A stretch of DNA of 32,083 bases, taken from assembly GCA_905195085.1 (NCBI GenBank), contig CAJJUK010000016.1, positions 1 through 32,083 on the forward strand, read 5' to 3'. The notes under the pieces were generated by a model. It did no database searches. It worked only from the letters and a program-made list of their open reading frames with translations, and was not told the DNA's origin. The DNA is from an uncultured Christensenella sp. (lineage in GTDB: Bacteria > Bacillota > Clostridia > Christensenellales > UBA1242). Below are positions 1-8,194 of the stretch, piece by piece. Position 1 is the stretch's first letter; every line of letters starts with the position of its first letter. Made by a program: the position numbers and the translations under genes.

Positions 1-37
1 TAATTAATTTTAATTTATTTTTTGATTATTAATAAAA

Positions 38-66
38 AAACTTCCAATAAATATTGGAAGAATTTT
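38..66 (-). terminator. Intrinsic terminator of the ribosomal super-operon
   Basis: A hairpin (CTTCCAATA pairing with TATTGGAAG, tiny loop) sits just after the rplQ stop codon and is followed on the minus strand by a run of T. It closes the S10-spc-alpha transcription unit. Confidence 0.8.
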
Positions 67-77
67 TATATTTAAAA

Positions 78-587
78 TTATACCAATTCCACCAAAGCCA
101 TCTCTGATGCATCACCACGACGAAGTCCAAGTTTTGTGATTCGTGTGTAGCCACCACCTTGACCAGAAACTTTCGCTCTTTCAGCATATTTTGGTGCATA
201 AACATTGAAAATCTTTTCAATGATTGGATGATTAATTCCTTCAATACGTGCCTTATATGCAGTGATAGATTCTTTAGGTTTTCTTTGTTCTTGCAAATCA
301 TAAACATAACTCATGATTTTTCTTCTTGCAGCAAGTTTCTTTGGTCCATCGTTGAGAACTTCTGTCTTAGTTTTCTTTCCGTCAGCACCCTTAACTTCCT
401 TAACAACTTTAACTGTGTCTTCATAAGAATTGATTGCAAGTGTAATGATTTTTTCAGCACATCTTGCAGTTGACTTAGCTTTTGCCAAAGTTGTTTCAAT
501 CTTGCCGTTCCAAAGAAGAGAAGAAACCTGTCCACGAAGCATTGCGTTTCTTTCTTTTGATGGTCTGCCTAATTTATCGTTAGCCAT
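78..587 (-). CDS. rplQ: 50S ribosomal protein L17
   Basis: L17 is a large-subunit protein near the peptide exit tunnel. The N-terminus (LGRPSKERNAMLRGQ) and C-terminus (GGGYTRITKLGLRRGDAS) are diagnostic. At 169 aa it is much longer than the roughly 115-130 aa usual in Bacillota. The extra residues form two blocks: a charged stretch after ITLA (about residues 52-85) and another after SYVYDLQ (about 95-120). Start: AAAAGGAG lies 8 nt before the ATG. It is the last gene of the alpha operon, separated from rpoA by a 116-nt spacer that holds a GGGC-AAA-GCCC hairpin just upstream of the ribosome binding site. Confidence 0.97.
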   Translation of the reverse strand: MANDKLGRPSKERNAMLRGQVSSLLWNGKIETTLAKAKSTARCAEKIITLAINSYEDTVKVVKEVKGADGKKTKTEVLNDGPKKLAARRKIMSYVYDLQEQRKPKESITAYKARIEGINHPIIEKIFNVYAPKYAERAKVSGQGGGYTRITKLGLRRGDASEMALVELV

Positions 588-591
588 AATA

Positions 592-616
592 GCGCTCCTT
601 TTAGGGCTTTGCCCAA
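592..616 (-). promoter_or_regulatory. Hairpin abutting the rplQ ribosome binding site
   Basis: On the minus strand GGGCAAAGCCC forms a short stem-loop directly followed by TAAAAGGAG, the rplQ Shine-Dalgarno. A similar GGGCA..TGCCC hairpin stands in the same place before rpsM. It may shape mRNA ends or translation; no function is proven. Confidence 0.4.
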
Positions 617-703
617 TTTTATTTGTTTTACGTTAACAATCGTTTGCTAAAATTTGTAACAAACATTAACATTAATCAATCTATGAAAATATAATTCTCA
701 AAA

Positions 704-1657
704 TTATTCTTCATCTTTACGAAGACTGAAACCATAACTTTCAAGTTTTTGGATAACTTCTTCAACAGACTTTGCTCCAAGGTTACGAACTTTAAACATA
801 TCGCTCTTAGATTTTTTAAGAAGGTCTTGAATAGTGTTGATACCTGCTCTCTTCAAACAGTTGTAAGAACGAACAGAGAGGTCCATTTCTTCAATTGGAA
901 GTTCCATGAGTTTCACTTGTTTATCTTCTTCTTTAGAAACCAAAATTGACATATCGCTCATTTCGCTGCAAAGTTCGATAAACAAATTAACATGTTCATT
1001 GATGATTTTTCCAGCAAGTGAAACGATTTCTCTTGCAGTTGTTGTTCCATTTGTTGTAACTTCAAGAGTCAATTTGTCATAGTCAATGCTTTGTCCAACT
1101 CTGGTTGTGTCAACATTGAAATTAACTTTCTTAACAGGTGAGAAAATGCTGTCAACTGCAATAAAGTCAATGTCGTCATATTTGTTTTTGTTGTCTTCAC
1201 TTGAAACATATCCACGGCCATTGCCAATCATAACGTCAAGATCCAAAACTGCACCTTCATCCATTGTGCAAATGTGAAGATCTGGATTGAGAACCTCAAC
1301 TTGATCATTTGGTTCAAAATCTTTTGCAGTAACTTCTCCCGGTGTGTTTTTTCTGATTTTTAAATATGTTACAAAGTTTCTGTCCTGATTTGAACATTTA
1401 ACTGCCAAACCTTTCAAATTCAAAACAATGTCAACAACATCTTCTGTGATTCCGCGAACAGTTGAAAATTCATGTGCAACACCTGCAATTCTGAAAGCAA
1501 TCACAGCTGAGCCTGGGAGTGATGAGAGAAGAGTTCTTCTCATGCAGTTTCCAAGAGTGATTCCATAACCTTTTTCAAGAGGTTCAACAACAAATCTTGC
1601 AAAATTTCCACCATCTGTTTCTTCACAAGTGATTCTAGGTTTTTCCATTTCCATCAT
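704..1657 (-). CDS. rpoA: DNA-directed RNA polymerase subunit alpha
   Basis: Alpha dimerises to nucleate RNA polymerase assembly and its C-terminal domain contacts UP elements and activators. The 317-aa protein has the N-terminal assembly domain (GYGITLGNCMRRTLLSS near residue 30, GAVLDLDVMIGNGRGYV near 135) and the C-terminal domain with its helix-hairpin-helix (ELSVR-like DLSVRSYNCLKRAGINT near 260, RNLGAKSVEEV near 294). Length is normal. The start is the first of two ATG codons behind GGGGGA. It lies 18 nt after rpsD in the alpha operon. Confidence 0.98.
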   Translation of the reverse strand: MMEMEKPRITCEETDGGNFARFVVEPLEKGYGITLGNCMRRTLLSSLPGSAVIAFRIAGVAHEFSTVRGITEDVVDIVLNLKGLAVKCSNQDRNFVTYLKIRKNTPGEVTAKDFEPNDQVEVLNPDLHICTMDEGAVLDLDVMIGNGRGYVSSEDNKNKYDDIDFIAVDSIFSPVKKVNFNVDTTRVGQSIDYDKLTLEVTTNGTTTAREIVSLAGKIINEHVNLFIELCSEMSDMSILVSKEEDKQVKLMELPIEEMDLSVRSYNCLKRAGINTIQDLLKKSKSDMFKVRNLGAKSVEEVIQKLESYGFSLRKDEE

Positions 1658-1675
1658 ATTAAAATCCCCCTAATA

Positions 1676-2296
1676 TTATCTCGAATATGATTCGACAATA
1701 AGTTGTTCCTTGATGTCTGTATCAATATCTTCTCTTTCTGGAAGAGCAAGCACTTTTCCTGTCAAAGTTTCAGTGTTGAATTCCAACCATTTTGGCATAA
1801 CAATCTTCATCCCTTTAAGGTCTTTAAACATTTCAAGGTCTTGTTTGTTTTCTTTGATTGTAATCACATCGCCAACTTTAACTCTGTAAGATGCAATCGT
1901 AACACGTTTTCCATTAACACAAATTTGTCCGTGGTTAACGATTTGACGACATTCTGCTCTTGATGCTCCAATGCCCATTCTGTAAATAACATTGTCGAGT
2001 CTTCTTTCGATAAGGGATAACATGTTTGCACCTGTAACACCCTTCATCTTAACAGCATCTTCGTAATATTTTCTGAATTGTTTTTCCAATATACCGTACA
2101 TTCTCTTAACTTTTTGTTTTTCACGAAGTTGAAGTCCGTATTCAGTAACTCTTTTTCTTGAAGCTCCATGTTGTCCAGGGATAACTGGTCTTCTTTCCAT
2201 TGCACATTTCTTTGTCGTGCATCTTTCACCTTTAAGGAAAAGTTTACGTCCTTCTCTTCTACATTGACGGCAATCAGGTTCAATAGTTCTTGCCAT
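1676..2296 (-). CDS. rpsD: 30S ribosomal protein S4
   Basis: S4 initiates 16S rRNA 5'-domain assembly and in many bacteria represses the alpha operon. The 206-aa protein has an N-terminal four-cysteine zinc knuckle (C-x2-C near residues 9-12, then two Cys near 26 and 31), so it is the zinc-binding C+ form, followed by an S4 RNA-binding domain (RRLDNVIYRMG near 93, then VNHGQICVNGKRV). The start has AAAAGGAG 8 nt upstream. It lies between rpsK and rpoA. Confidence 0.97.
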   Translation of the reverse strand: MARTIEPDCRQCRREGRKLFLKGERCTTKKCAMERRPVIPGQHGASRKRVTEYGLQLREKQKVKRMYGILEKQFRKYYEDAVKMKGVTGANMLSLIERRLDNVIYRMGIGASRAECRQIVNHGQICVNGKRVTIASYRVKVGDVITIKENKQDLEMFKDLKGMKIVMPKWLEFNTETLTGKVLALPEREDIDTDIKEQLIVESYSR

Positions 2297-2310
2297 TTTT
2301 TATTCTCCTT

Positions 2311-2721
2311 TTAAACTCTTCTTCTTTTTGGAGGTCTGCAACCGTTATGAGCGATTGGAGAAACATCCTTAATAAGTGTCACATTGAAACCAAGAGTTGA
2401 AAGACAACGGATTGCACTTTCTCTACCATTTCCTGGTCCTTTAACATACACTTCAACAGACTTCATTCCATTGTCAAGAGCAACTTTCCCTGCTGTTTCA
2501 ACACAGGTTTGAGCAGCAAATGGAGTGCTCTTTTTGGAACCCTTAAGTCCAAGTCTTCCAGATGAGCATGAAGAAATAACATTACCTTCCATGTCAGTGA
2601 AAACGATAATGTTGTTGTTGAAAGAGGTCGTGATATGAACTTGACCTTTTTCGATGTTTCTGCTTACTCTTTTTCTGGTCTTAACAGTTTTTTTCTTTCC
2701 TGATGATTTTACATTAGCCAT
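2311..2721 (-). CDS. rpsK: 30S ribosomal protein S11
   Basis: S11 sits on the 30S platform near the mRNA exit and the decoding region. The 136-aa protein has the hallmarks GQVHITTSFNNNIIVFTD, KKSTPFAAQ and the C-terminal NGCRPPKRRRV. Its length is usual for the family. The Shine-Dalgarno (AAGAGGTG) overlaps the end of rpsM, 12 nt upstream, suggesting coupled translation. Confidence 0.98.
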   Translation of the reverse strand: MANVKSSGKKKTVKTRKRVSRNIEKGQVHITTSFNNNIIVFTDMEGNVISSCSSGRLGLKGSKKSTPFAAQTCVETAGKVALDNGMKSVEVYVKGPGNGRESAIRCLSTLGFNVTLIKDVSPIAHNGCRPPKRRRV

Positions 2722-2733
2722 TGTTCACACCTC

Positions 2734-3111
2734 TTACTTACCTTTCTTAGAGCTTCCGCTAACAATTTTCTTAGGACCTTTTCTTGTTCTAGCGTTATTC
2801 TTTGTGCTCTGTCCACGAACAGGAAGTCCTTTTCTGTGGCGAATACCACGATAGCACCCAATTTCATTGAGTTTCTTGATGTTCATACTAACTTTAGATT
2901 TAAGTTCACCTTCAACCATGAGATTGTGTTCGATATAGTTACGGAGTTTAGCAACTTGGTCTTCAGTCAAATCTTTAACACGAATGTCCATAGAAATTCC
3001 TGTTTCTTTGCAGATATTTCTTGAAGTTTCAACGCCAATTCCATAAATATAAGTCAAACCATATTCCAATCTCTTATCTCTTGGAAGGTCAACACCAGCA
3101 ATTCTTGCCAT
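2734..3111 (-). CDS. rpsM: 30S ribosomal protein S13
   Basis: S13 in the 30S head contacts P-site tRNA and forms inter-subunit bridges. The 125-aa protein has ARIAGVDLPRDKRLEYGLTYI at the N-terminus, a helix-hairpin-helix region, and GLPVRGQSTKNNARTRKGP near the C-terminus. AAAAGGAG precedes the ATG. It is separated from rpmJ by 90 nt containing a GGGCA/TGCCC hairpin next to the ribosome binding site. Confidence 0.98.
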   Translation of the reverse strand: MARIAGVDLPRDKRLEYGLTYIYGIGVETSRNICKETGISMDIRVKDLTEDQVAKLRNYIEHNLMVEGELKSKVSMNIKKLNEIGCYRGIRHRKGLPVRGQSTKNNARTRKGPKKIVSGSSKKGK

Positions 3112-3117
3112 TATTTT

Positions 3118-3144
3118 TCTCCTTTTGAGGGCATTGCCCTTTGT
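3118..3144 (-). promoter_or_regulatory. Hairpin abutting the rpsM ribosome binding site
   Basis: AGGGCAATGCCCT forms a compact stem-loop on the minus strand, followed by CAAAAGGAG, the rpsM Shine-Dalgarno. Placement and sequence match the hairpin before rplQ; these are the two roomy spacers of the alpha operon that carry it. Confidence 0.4.
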
Positions 3145-3201
3145 CTAATTTTTGTTTGTTAAATATAAAGCAATCGATAAAGATATTCAAAGGAACTCAA
3201 A

Positions 3202-3318
3202 TTAACCTTGAGTTTGTTTATGCTTTTTGCTCTTTGAGCAAATAACCATAACCTTTCCATCTCTTTTGATGACTTTACATTTATCACACATTGGTTTAAC
3301 CGATGCTCTGACTTTCAT
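3202..3318 (-). CDS. rpmJ: 50S ribosomal protein L36
   Basis: A 38-aa ORF begins MKVRASVKPMCDKC and continues with KVIKRDGKVMVICS..KKHKQ, the complete L36 pattern with zinc ligands C-x2-C, C and H. L36 binds 23S rRNA in the large subunit. The start has GGAG upstream (GGAGCAAAAAATG). It lies in its canonical place between infA and rpsM. The short length makes it easy to miss. Confidence 0.96.
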   Translation of the reverse strand: MKVRASVKPMCDKCKVIKRDGKVMVICSKSKKHKQTQG

Positions 3319-3331
3319 TTTTTGCTCCTTT

Positions 3332-3553
3332 TTAACCCTTTTCTCTCCAAGTTATTCTTCCTTTAGAGAGGTCATACGGACTCATTTCAATTTTAACTTT
3401 GTCGCCTTCAATAATTCTGATGAAGTTTTGTCTGAGTTTTCCAGAAATGTAGGCTGTGATAACATGCCCATTTGAAAGTGTGACTTTGAAAGTCATACTT
3501 GGCAAAACTTCTGTGACCACTCCTTCAAATTCAATTACGTCTTCTTTGGACAT
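3332..3553 (-). CDS. infA: Translation initiation factor IF-1
   Basis: IF-1 is a single OB-fold that occupies the A site during initiation. The 73-aa protein has the family core: EDVIEFEGVVTEVLPSMTFK, HVITAYISGKLRQNFIRI, GDKVKIEMSPYDLSKGRI. Length is normal. GAAAGGAG precedes its ATG, and the start overlaps the end of the KOW-domain gene by 19 nt, indicating translational coupling. Confidence 0.98.
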   Translation of the reverse strand: MSKEDVIEFEGVVTEVLPSMTFKVTLSNGHVITAYISGKLRQNFIRIIEGDKVKIEMSPYDLSKGRITWREKG

Positions 3554-3810
3554 ATAAGGCTCCTTTCTTTTAAAAATTTTCTAATTTCCGCATTGACATT
3601 TTCTTGTCCAGATTTGAGTTTCTGCGCATCAAACCCAATTTTGGAAGCCTTCTGGACATGTTTCAGGCTTTTTTTCTTCGGTTTAGTCAATTTTAAGCGT
3701 TTCCCGTCAACTATATAGCAAAATTTGCCATCAGTTTCAAGAACAACAAAAATCTGATTTTTTTCTTTTCCTGCCGTAGCGACAACAACATCACCTTCTT
3801 GCAAATTCAT
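3535..3810 (-). CDS. KOW-domain RNA-binding protein (L14e/L6e/L27e-like)
   Basis: A 91-aa basic protein with an N-terminal KOW motif (LQEGDVVVATAGKEKNQIFVV), a lysine-rich middle and a helical tail. In Clostridia a small KOW protein commonly sits between map and infA; its role is unknown but RNA or ribosome binding is likely. Three consecutive ATG codons are present; the third is preferred because it is 7 nt from GGAG. It overlaps map by 20 nt and infA by 19 nt. Confidence 0.85.
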   Translation of the reverse strand: MNLQEGDVVVATAGKEKNQIFVVLETDGKFCYIVDGKRLKLTKPKKKSLKHVQKASKIGFDAQKLKSGQENVNAEIRKFLKERSLICPKKT

Positions 3811-4561
3811 CATCATTCTCCAAGGTTAAAACTTGAGGTCCACTTCGAGTGAAAAGAACGGTATTTTCGTAATGAGCTGAAGGTTTTCCATCACGAGTAA
3901 CAATCCCCCAACCATCACTAAGCATGCCAATTTCTTTCTTACCAGCATTAATCATTGGTTCAATCGCAAGAACGGCATTTTCTGCAATGACTGGACCATC
4001 TGTTTCTTTTCCGAAGTTAAGAACCGATGGTGCTTCATGCATTCTTCGACCAATTCCATGTCCACAAAGTTCACGGACAACCGAGAATCCGTTGCTCTCT
4101 GCATGAGTTTGAATAGCATGAGAAAGTTTTCCAAGTCTGTCACCAACTCTGATGTTTTCAATACCTTTGAAGAAACATTCTTTGGTGACTCTGATCAATT
4201 TCTTTTTCTCTTCGCTAATCTCACCGACAGGAAAGGTCCTTGTAGCATCGCCGTGATAGCCTTTATAGGCAACCACAATGTCGACACTGACAATGTCGCC
4301 TTCTTTCAAAATGATGTCTTTGCTAGGAATGCCATGAACAACCATTTCATTGACAGAAATGCATGTTGCAGCCGGATAGCCTTCATAGCCAAGACAGGCA
4401 GGCGAACCACCACTATCTATTATAAACTTTTCTAGAGATTTGTCAATATCAAAAGTAGAAACTCCTGGCTTTATAAGGCTTTTGGCGTATATAAGAGCGT
4501 CACGAGTTATTTCACATGCTTTTTTGATTAACACAATTTCTGCAGGTGTTTTTTGAATCAA
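3791..4561 (-). CDS. map: Methionine aminopeptidase, type I
   Basis: This enzyme removes the N-terminal methionine from nascent proteins. The five metal ligands are visible: Asp in VSVDIVVAY (near residue 94), Asp in GDATRTF (105), His in GHGIGRRMHEAP (about 168), Glu in AIEPM (about 201) and Glu in AHYENTV (about 232). The 256-aa length is typical and there is no N-terminal SH3-binding zinc finger. The likely start is TTG, 8 nt after GGAG, with no better in-frame ATG between it and adk; it begins 1 nt after the adk stop codon. Confidence 0.95.
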   Translation of the reverse strand: MIQKTPAEIVLIKKACEITRDALIYAKSLIKPGVSTFDIDKSLEKFIIDSGGSPACLGYEGYPAATCISVNEMVVHGIPSKDIILKEGDIVSVDIVVAYKGYHGDATRTFPVGEISEEKKKLIRVTKECFFKGIENIRVGDRLGKLSHAIQTHAESNGFSVVRELCGHGIGRRMHEAPSVLNFGKETDGPVIAENAVLAIEPMINAGKKEIGMLSDGWGIVTRDGKPSAHYENTVLFTRSGPQVLTLENDDEFARR

Positions 4562-4562
4562 C

Positions 4563-5183
4563 TTATATTCTCCCTTTCAAAAAGTTTTTCACAGGTTCGT
4601 ATGTTTCTTGAGGGGTTTCTTTTCCTTCAATCACAAACAACCTATCAGCGTAGAAGTTTATGAGTGGTGCTGTCATGTTTTCATAAACTTCCAGACGATT
4701 GTTGACTGTTTCCAAATTATCGTCATCTCTTTGGAACAGTGGTGAACCGCACAACTTGCAAGTAGGTTTATCATAGGTAGAAGTGTTGTAAATCTCACCA
4801 CATTTACTGCACGTTCTTCTACCAAGACATCTGCGTCTGATTTCATCAAACGAAACGTCCAATTGGATAACAGCATCAATTTTTGCAATGCCTTCAAGCG
4901 CTTTTGCTTGTTCAATTGTCCTTGGAAAACCGTCAAGAATGAAACCTTTCTTGCAGTCATCTTTGGAAATGCGTTCTTTAAGCATTGAAATTGTGACACT
5001 GTCTGGAACAAGTTGACCTTTGTCCATATAACTTTTAGCCAACTTTCCGACTTCAGTCCCATTTTTTATATTTTCACGGAAAAGGTCACCAGTAGAAATT
5101 TGCACAAGATTGAAATCTGAAACAATGTTCCTAGCCAATGTCCCTTTTCCAGAAAATGGTGCACCAAGCAATATGATATTCAT
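4563..5183 (-). CDS. adk: Adenylate kinase, zinc LID type
   Basis: It catalyses AMP + ATP = 2 ADP. The 206-aa protein starts MNIILLGAPFSGKGT, where the P-loop is GAPFSGKG instead of the usual GAPGAGKG. The AMP-binding region is ISTGDLFRENI and the NMP motif is GFPRTIEQA. The LID carries two C-x2-C pairs (CSKC and CKLC, about residues 128-150), so it is the structural-zinc form common in Gram-positives. The ATG at 5183 has GGAGG 5 nt upstream; the longer ORF start is less likely. It lies between secY and map. Confidence 0.97.
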   Translation of the reverse strand: MNIILLGAPFSGKGTLARNIVSDFNLVQISTGDLFRENIKNGTEVGKLAKSYMDKGQLVPDSVTISMLKERISKDDCKKGFILDGFPRTIEQAKALEGIAKIDAVIQLDVSFDEIRRRCLGRRTCSKCGEIYNTSTYDKPTCKLCGSPLFQRDDDNLETVNNRLEVYENMTAPLINFYADRLFVIEGKETPQETYEPVKNFLKGRI

Positions 5184-5290
5184 AAAATCCTCCATATTGT
5201 TATAAGTGTCTAGCATAACCAGTTGCTTTAAAAATCTTTTACATCAAATTTGTTTGAAATTTAAGTTTAGTTTTTTCAAACGCTCACTGC

Positions 5291-6586
5291 TTAGTTGAGG
5301 AAACCTTTATAGTTTCTCATAAGCATTTGTGCTTCAAGACTCTTATCAAATTCCAATGCAACAGAAACGATAATCATAAGTCCTGTTGTGCTGAATGCAT
5401 TGATAAGGCTTGTCAATGTGTAATCATCAATTGCTTTGAATGTCAAAGATGGGATCAAAGCAATGAAAGCTAAGAACACTGCACCAAACAATGTGATTCT
5501 CTTAGAAATTTTTCTAAGGTAATCAGATGTTGTTTTCCCAGGTCTAATTCCCGGAATGAAACCACCCTGCTGTTGCATACGTCTTGAAATGTCATCTGTG
5601 TCAAATGTGATTTGAGCATAGAAGAATGCGAATGCAAAGATGAGAATGGCAAGCAGAACGATATATACCCAAGAGTTTGTTCCAAGGTATGTGTTATACC
5701 AGTTAAGTGCTCCTTCCCAAGATGGAACGATGCTCATGATAAGTTGAGGCAATGTCAAAAGTGAAGTTGCAAAGATGATTGGCATAACACCTGAAGCATT
5801 CAATTTGATTGGAATGAAAGTGTCTTGTCCACCATACATTTTTCTTCCCTTGATTTGTTTTGCATATTTGACACCAACTCTTCTTTCTGACGAATCAATG
5901 AAAACGATAAGTCCGAAAATCAATACCAAAGCAACAAGGTAGATGATGATCATCCAAAGATTTGTAATGTCTTCACCAACTTGTGAGATGGCGCTTGAAA
6001 TTCCTGATGCTGAAGATGAAATGATACCAACAAAGATGAGCAAGCTCATTCCGTTTCCAACACCAATTTGTGTTATCTTTTCACCAAGCCAAACTGTGAA
6101 CATTCCACCAGCGGTCAAAATCAACACAATTCCTGTTGCAATCAACCATGTTGGCATATTCAAGTTTGTTGCGATGTAGTCCTTAAATGAAACAACAATA
6201 CCAATTGCCTGAGCGAGAGCCAAAACCAAAGCACAAACACGAGTGTAGAAAGTGATTTTTCTTCTTCCGTCTTCGCCTTGTTTTGACAAACTTTCAAGTT
6301 TTGGGATTGCGACCGTCAACAATTGAATGACAATTGATGCTGTGATATAAGGCGAAACACCAAGTGCCAGAATTGAACCATTTGACAAAGCGTCACCACT
6401 AAGCAAGTTCATTAAAGAGAAGAAAGTAACTCCATCTGAACTGCTGTCACTGATTGCTCCTGACAAATCAAAACCAGGGCAAACCAAAGCACAACCCACT
6501 CTGAAAAGTATGAGCAAGCCTAAAGTGATGAGAATTTTCTTTCTCAAATCTTTGATTTTAAAAGCATTTACGAGAGTTTTAAACAT
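5291..6586 (-). CDS. secY: Protein translocase subunit SecY
   Basis: SecY forms the SecYEG channel for protein export and membrane insertion. The 431-aa protein shows the ten-helix pattern, with the plug and ring region early, the motif LGVSPYITASIVIQLL near residue 77, and the cytosolic loops ending GGFIPGIRPGKTTSDYL near residue 340. Length is normal. Its Shine-Dalgarno (AGAGGAG) lies at the rplO stop codon. A 107-nt spacer separates it from adk, with no convincing promoter. Confidence 0.98.
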   Translation of the reverse strand: MFKTLVNAFKIKDLRKKILITLGLLILFRVGCALVCPGFDLSGAISDSSSDGVTFFSLMNLLSGDALSNGSILALGVSPYITASIVIQLLTVAIPKLESLSKQGEDGRRKITFYTRVCALVLALAQAIGIVVSFKDYIATNLNMPTWLIATGIVLILTAGGMFTVWLGEKITQIGVGNGMSLLIFVGIISSSASGISSAISQVGEDITNLWMIIIYLVALVLIFGLIVFIDSSERRVGVKYAKQIKGRKMYGGQDTFIPIKLNASGVMPIIFATSLLTLPQLIMSIVPSWEGALNWYNTYLGTNSWVYIVLLAILIFAFAFFYAQITFDTDDISRRMQQQGGFIPGIRPGKTTSDYLRKISKRITLFGAVFLAFIALIPSLTFKAIDDYTLTSLINAFSTTGLMIIVSVALEFDKSLEAQMLMRNYKGFLN

Positions 6587-6589
6587 AAA

Positions 6590-7039
6590 TTACTCCTCTA
6601 TTTCGATTTTTCCACCTGCTTTTTCAATTTTTTCAATAGCAGATTTTGTTGCTTTCTTAGCCTTGATTGTAAGAGGTTTTGTAATCTCTCCATTTCCAAG
6701 AACTTTGAGTCCATAAGGAGCTCTTTTTCCAACAACTCTGTATTCATACAAAAGTTCTTCTGTGATAACTGTGTTTGGTTCAAAAATTTCCAAATCGCCA
6801 ACATTTACAGTTGAATAAACTTTTTTGTAGTTTGCATTGTTAAAACCACGAATAGGAAGTTTTCTGATGAGAGGAATGTTTCCTCCTTCAAATCCGGCCT
6901 TAACTCCGCCACCACTTCTAGCCCATTGTCCTTTGTGACCTTTTCCAGAAGTTTTACCAATTCCAGAGCCGATACCACGACCAACTCTAACTTTTTTAGT
7001 TGTAGAGCCTTCGGCAGGTTTAAGATTTTCTAATTTCAT
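6590..7039 (-). CDS. rplO: 50S ribosomal protein L15
   Basis: L15 is an assembly protein of the large subunit. The start is MKLENLKPAEGS with AAGGAGG 7 nt upstream, giving 149 aa. The glycine-rich N-terminal RNA-binding part (VGRGIGSGIGKTSGKGHKGQ) and GFEGGNIPLIRKLPIRGF are diagnostic. The stop codon is 3 nt from secY, and the start lies just after rpmD, whose end overlaps the upstream extension of this reading frame. Confidence 0.98.
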   Translation of the reverse strand: MKLENLKPAEGSTTKKVRVGRGIGSGIGKTSGKGHKGQWARSGGGVKAGFEGGNIPLIRKLPIRGFNNANYKKVYSTVNVGDLEIFEPNTVITEELLYEYRVVGKRAPYGLKVLGNGEITKPLTIKAKKATKSAIEKIEKAGGKIEIEE

Positions 7040-7049
7040 ATTGCCCTCC

Positions 7050-7238
7050 TTACTCTTCAACCACTTCAACAAGATGCTTTACATGGAACAAACTTCCACG
7101 AATGCTCTCGTTGTCTGGCAATATTCTAGTTTGATTAAGTTTTTTGAAACCAAGGGCTTCCATGATTTTCATTTGGTTTTTGTTGTAACCAATCGCACTT
7201 CTAACCCAAGTAACTTTCAATGTTTTTCCTTTTTTCAT
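7050..7238 (-). CDS. rpmD: 50S ribosomal protein L30
   Basis: A 62-aa protein matching L30: MKKGKTLKVTWVRSAIGYNK, then LGFKKLNQTRILPDNESIRG and a C-terminal HLVEVVEE. CGGAGGG lies 6 nt before the ATG. It lies between rpsE and rplO as in other Bacillota. Confidence 0.96.
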   Translation of the reverse strand: MKKGKTLKVTWVRSAIGYNKNQMKIMEALGFKKLNQTRILPDNESIRGSLFHVKHLVEVVEE

Positions 7239-7250
7239 GACGCCCTCCGA

Positions 7251-7802
7251 TTAAATTTCCTCAGGCTTTTTGCCACGACGTGCAGCAATTTCTTCTCTTG
7301 TCTTAAGAGAAAGAAGCCCATTCATAGTTGCTCTAACAACATTGATTCTGTTTGTTGAACCGTGAATCTTTGTCACAATGTTCTTAACGCCAGCAACTTC
7401 CAAAACTGCTCTCGCAGCACCACCAGCGATAACTCCGTGACCTTCTTCAGCAGGAAGCATCAAAATCTTTGTTGTACTGAATTTTCCAATTGTTTCATGA
7501 GGAATTGTTCCTTCAACGATAGCAACTTTCTTCATATTTTTCTTTGCAACAACAGTTGCTTTGTCAATAGCGTTTGGAACTTCATTAGCCTTGCCAATTC
7601 CCATTCCAACGTTACCCTTGCCGTCACCAATAACAACAAGAGCGGAGAAACGCATGGTTCTACCACCTTTAACAACCTTAGTTACACGACGAACATGAAC
7701 AAGTCTTTTGTCCATTCCATCGTCTTCTTTCTTAACAGGTCTTTCACGACGGTTGTTTTTTTGAGGTCTATCTTCTTTTTTATTCTTAATTTCTTCTGCC
7801 AT
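7251..7802 (-). CDS. rpsE: 30S ribosomal protein S5
   Basis: S5 helps maintain decoding accuracy at the mRNA entry site. The 183-aa protein has a lysine- and arginine-rich N-terminal extension of about 30 residues before the double-stranded RNA-binding domain (RRVTKVVKGGRTMRFSALVV) and the C-terminal fold (GHGVIAGGAARAVLEVAGV, NVVRATMNGL). AGGAGG precedes the ATG. Confidence 0.98.
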   Translation of the reverse strand: MAEEIKNKKEDRPQKNNRRERPVKKEDDGMDKRLVHVRRVTKVVKGGRTMRFSALVVIGDGKGNVGMGIGKANEVPNAIDKATVVAKKNMKKVAIVEGTIPHETIGKFSTTKILMLPAEEGHGVIAGGAARAVLEVAGVKNIVTKIHGSTNRINVVRATMNGLLSLKTREEIAARRGKKPEEI

Positions 7803-7811
7803 GATTTCCTC

Positions 7812-8180
7812 CTAAAATTTGAGCCCTGATGCTCTTGCACCATCAGCGACTGCCTGAACTCGTCCAGTGTAGAGATATCCACCTCTATCAAAAACGACTT
7901 CCTTGATTTTCTTTTCTTTTGCTCTTTTGCCAATAACTTCACCAACGATCTTAGCTGCTTCAGTTTTTGTCTTACCTTTGATCATTTCGGCAATTTCTTT
8001 GTCAAGAGTAGAAGCAGAAACAAGAGTTTTGCCTTTTGAATCGTCAATGATTTGAGCATAGATATTGCTAAGACTTCTGTAAACATTAAGTCTTGGTCTT
8101 TCAGATGTTCCAACAACTGTTTTTCTAACTCTTGCATGACGAACTTGTCTGTCTTTATTCTTATCTTTAACAGTAATCAT
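7812..8180 (-). CDS. rplR: 50S ribosomal protein L18
   Basis: L18 binds 5S rRNA with L5 and L25. The 122-aa protein has RHARVRKTVVGTSERPRLNV, then RSLSNIYAQIIDD and the C-terminal FDRGGYLYTGRVQAVADGAR. Length is usual. GGAGATTGAGAG precedes the ATG. Confidence 0.98.
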   Translation of the reverse strand: MITVKDKNKDRQVRHARVRKTVVGTSERPRLNVYRSLSNIYAQIIDDSKGKTLVSASTLDKEIAEMIKGKTKTEAAKIVGEVIGKRAKEKKIKEVVFDRGGYLYTGRVQAVADGARASGLKF

Positions 8181-8194
8181 CTCTCAATCTCCTC

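Noticed and set aside
5184..5290. Internal promoter between secY and adk
   Set aside because: The 107-nt spacer shows no pair of boxes with acceptable spacing.
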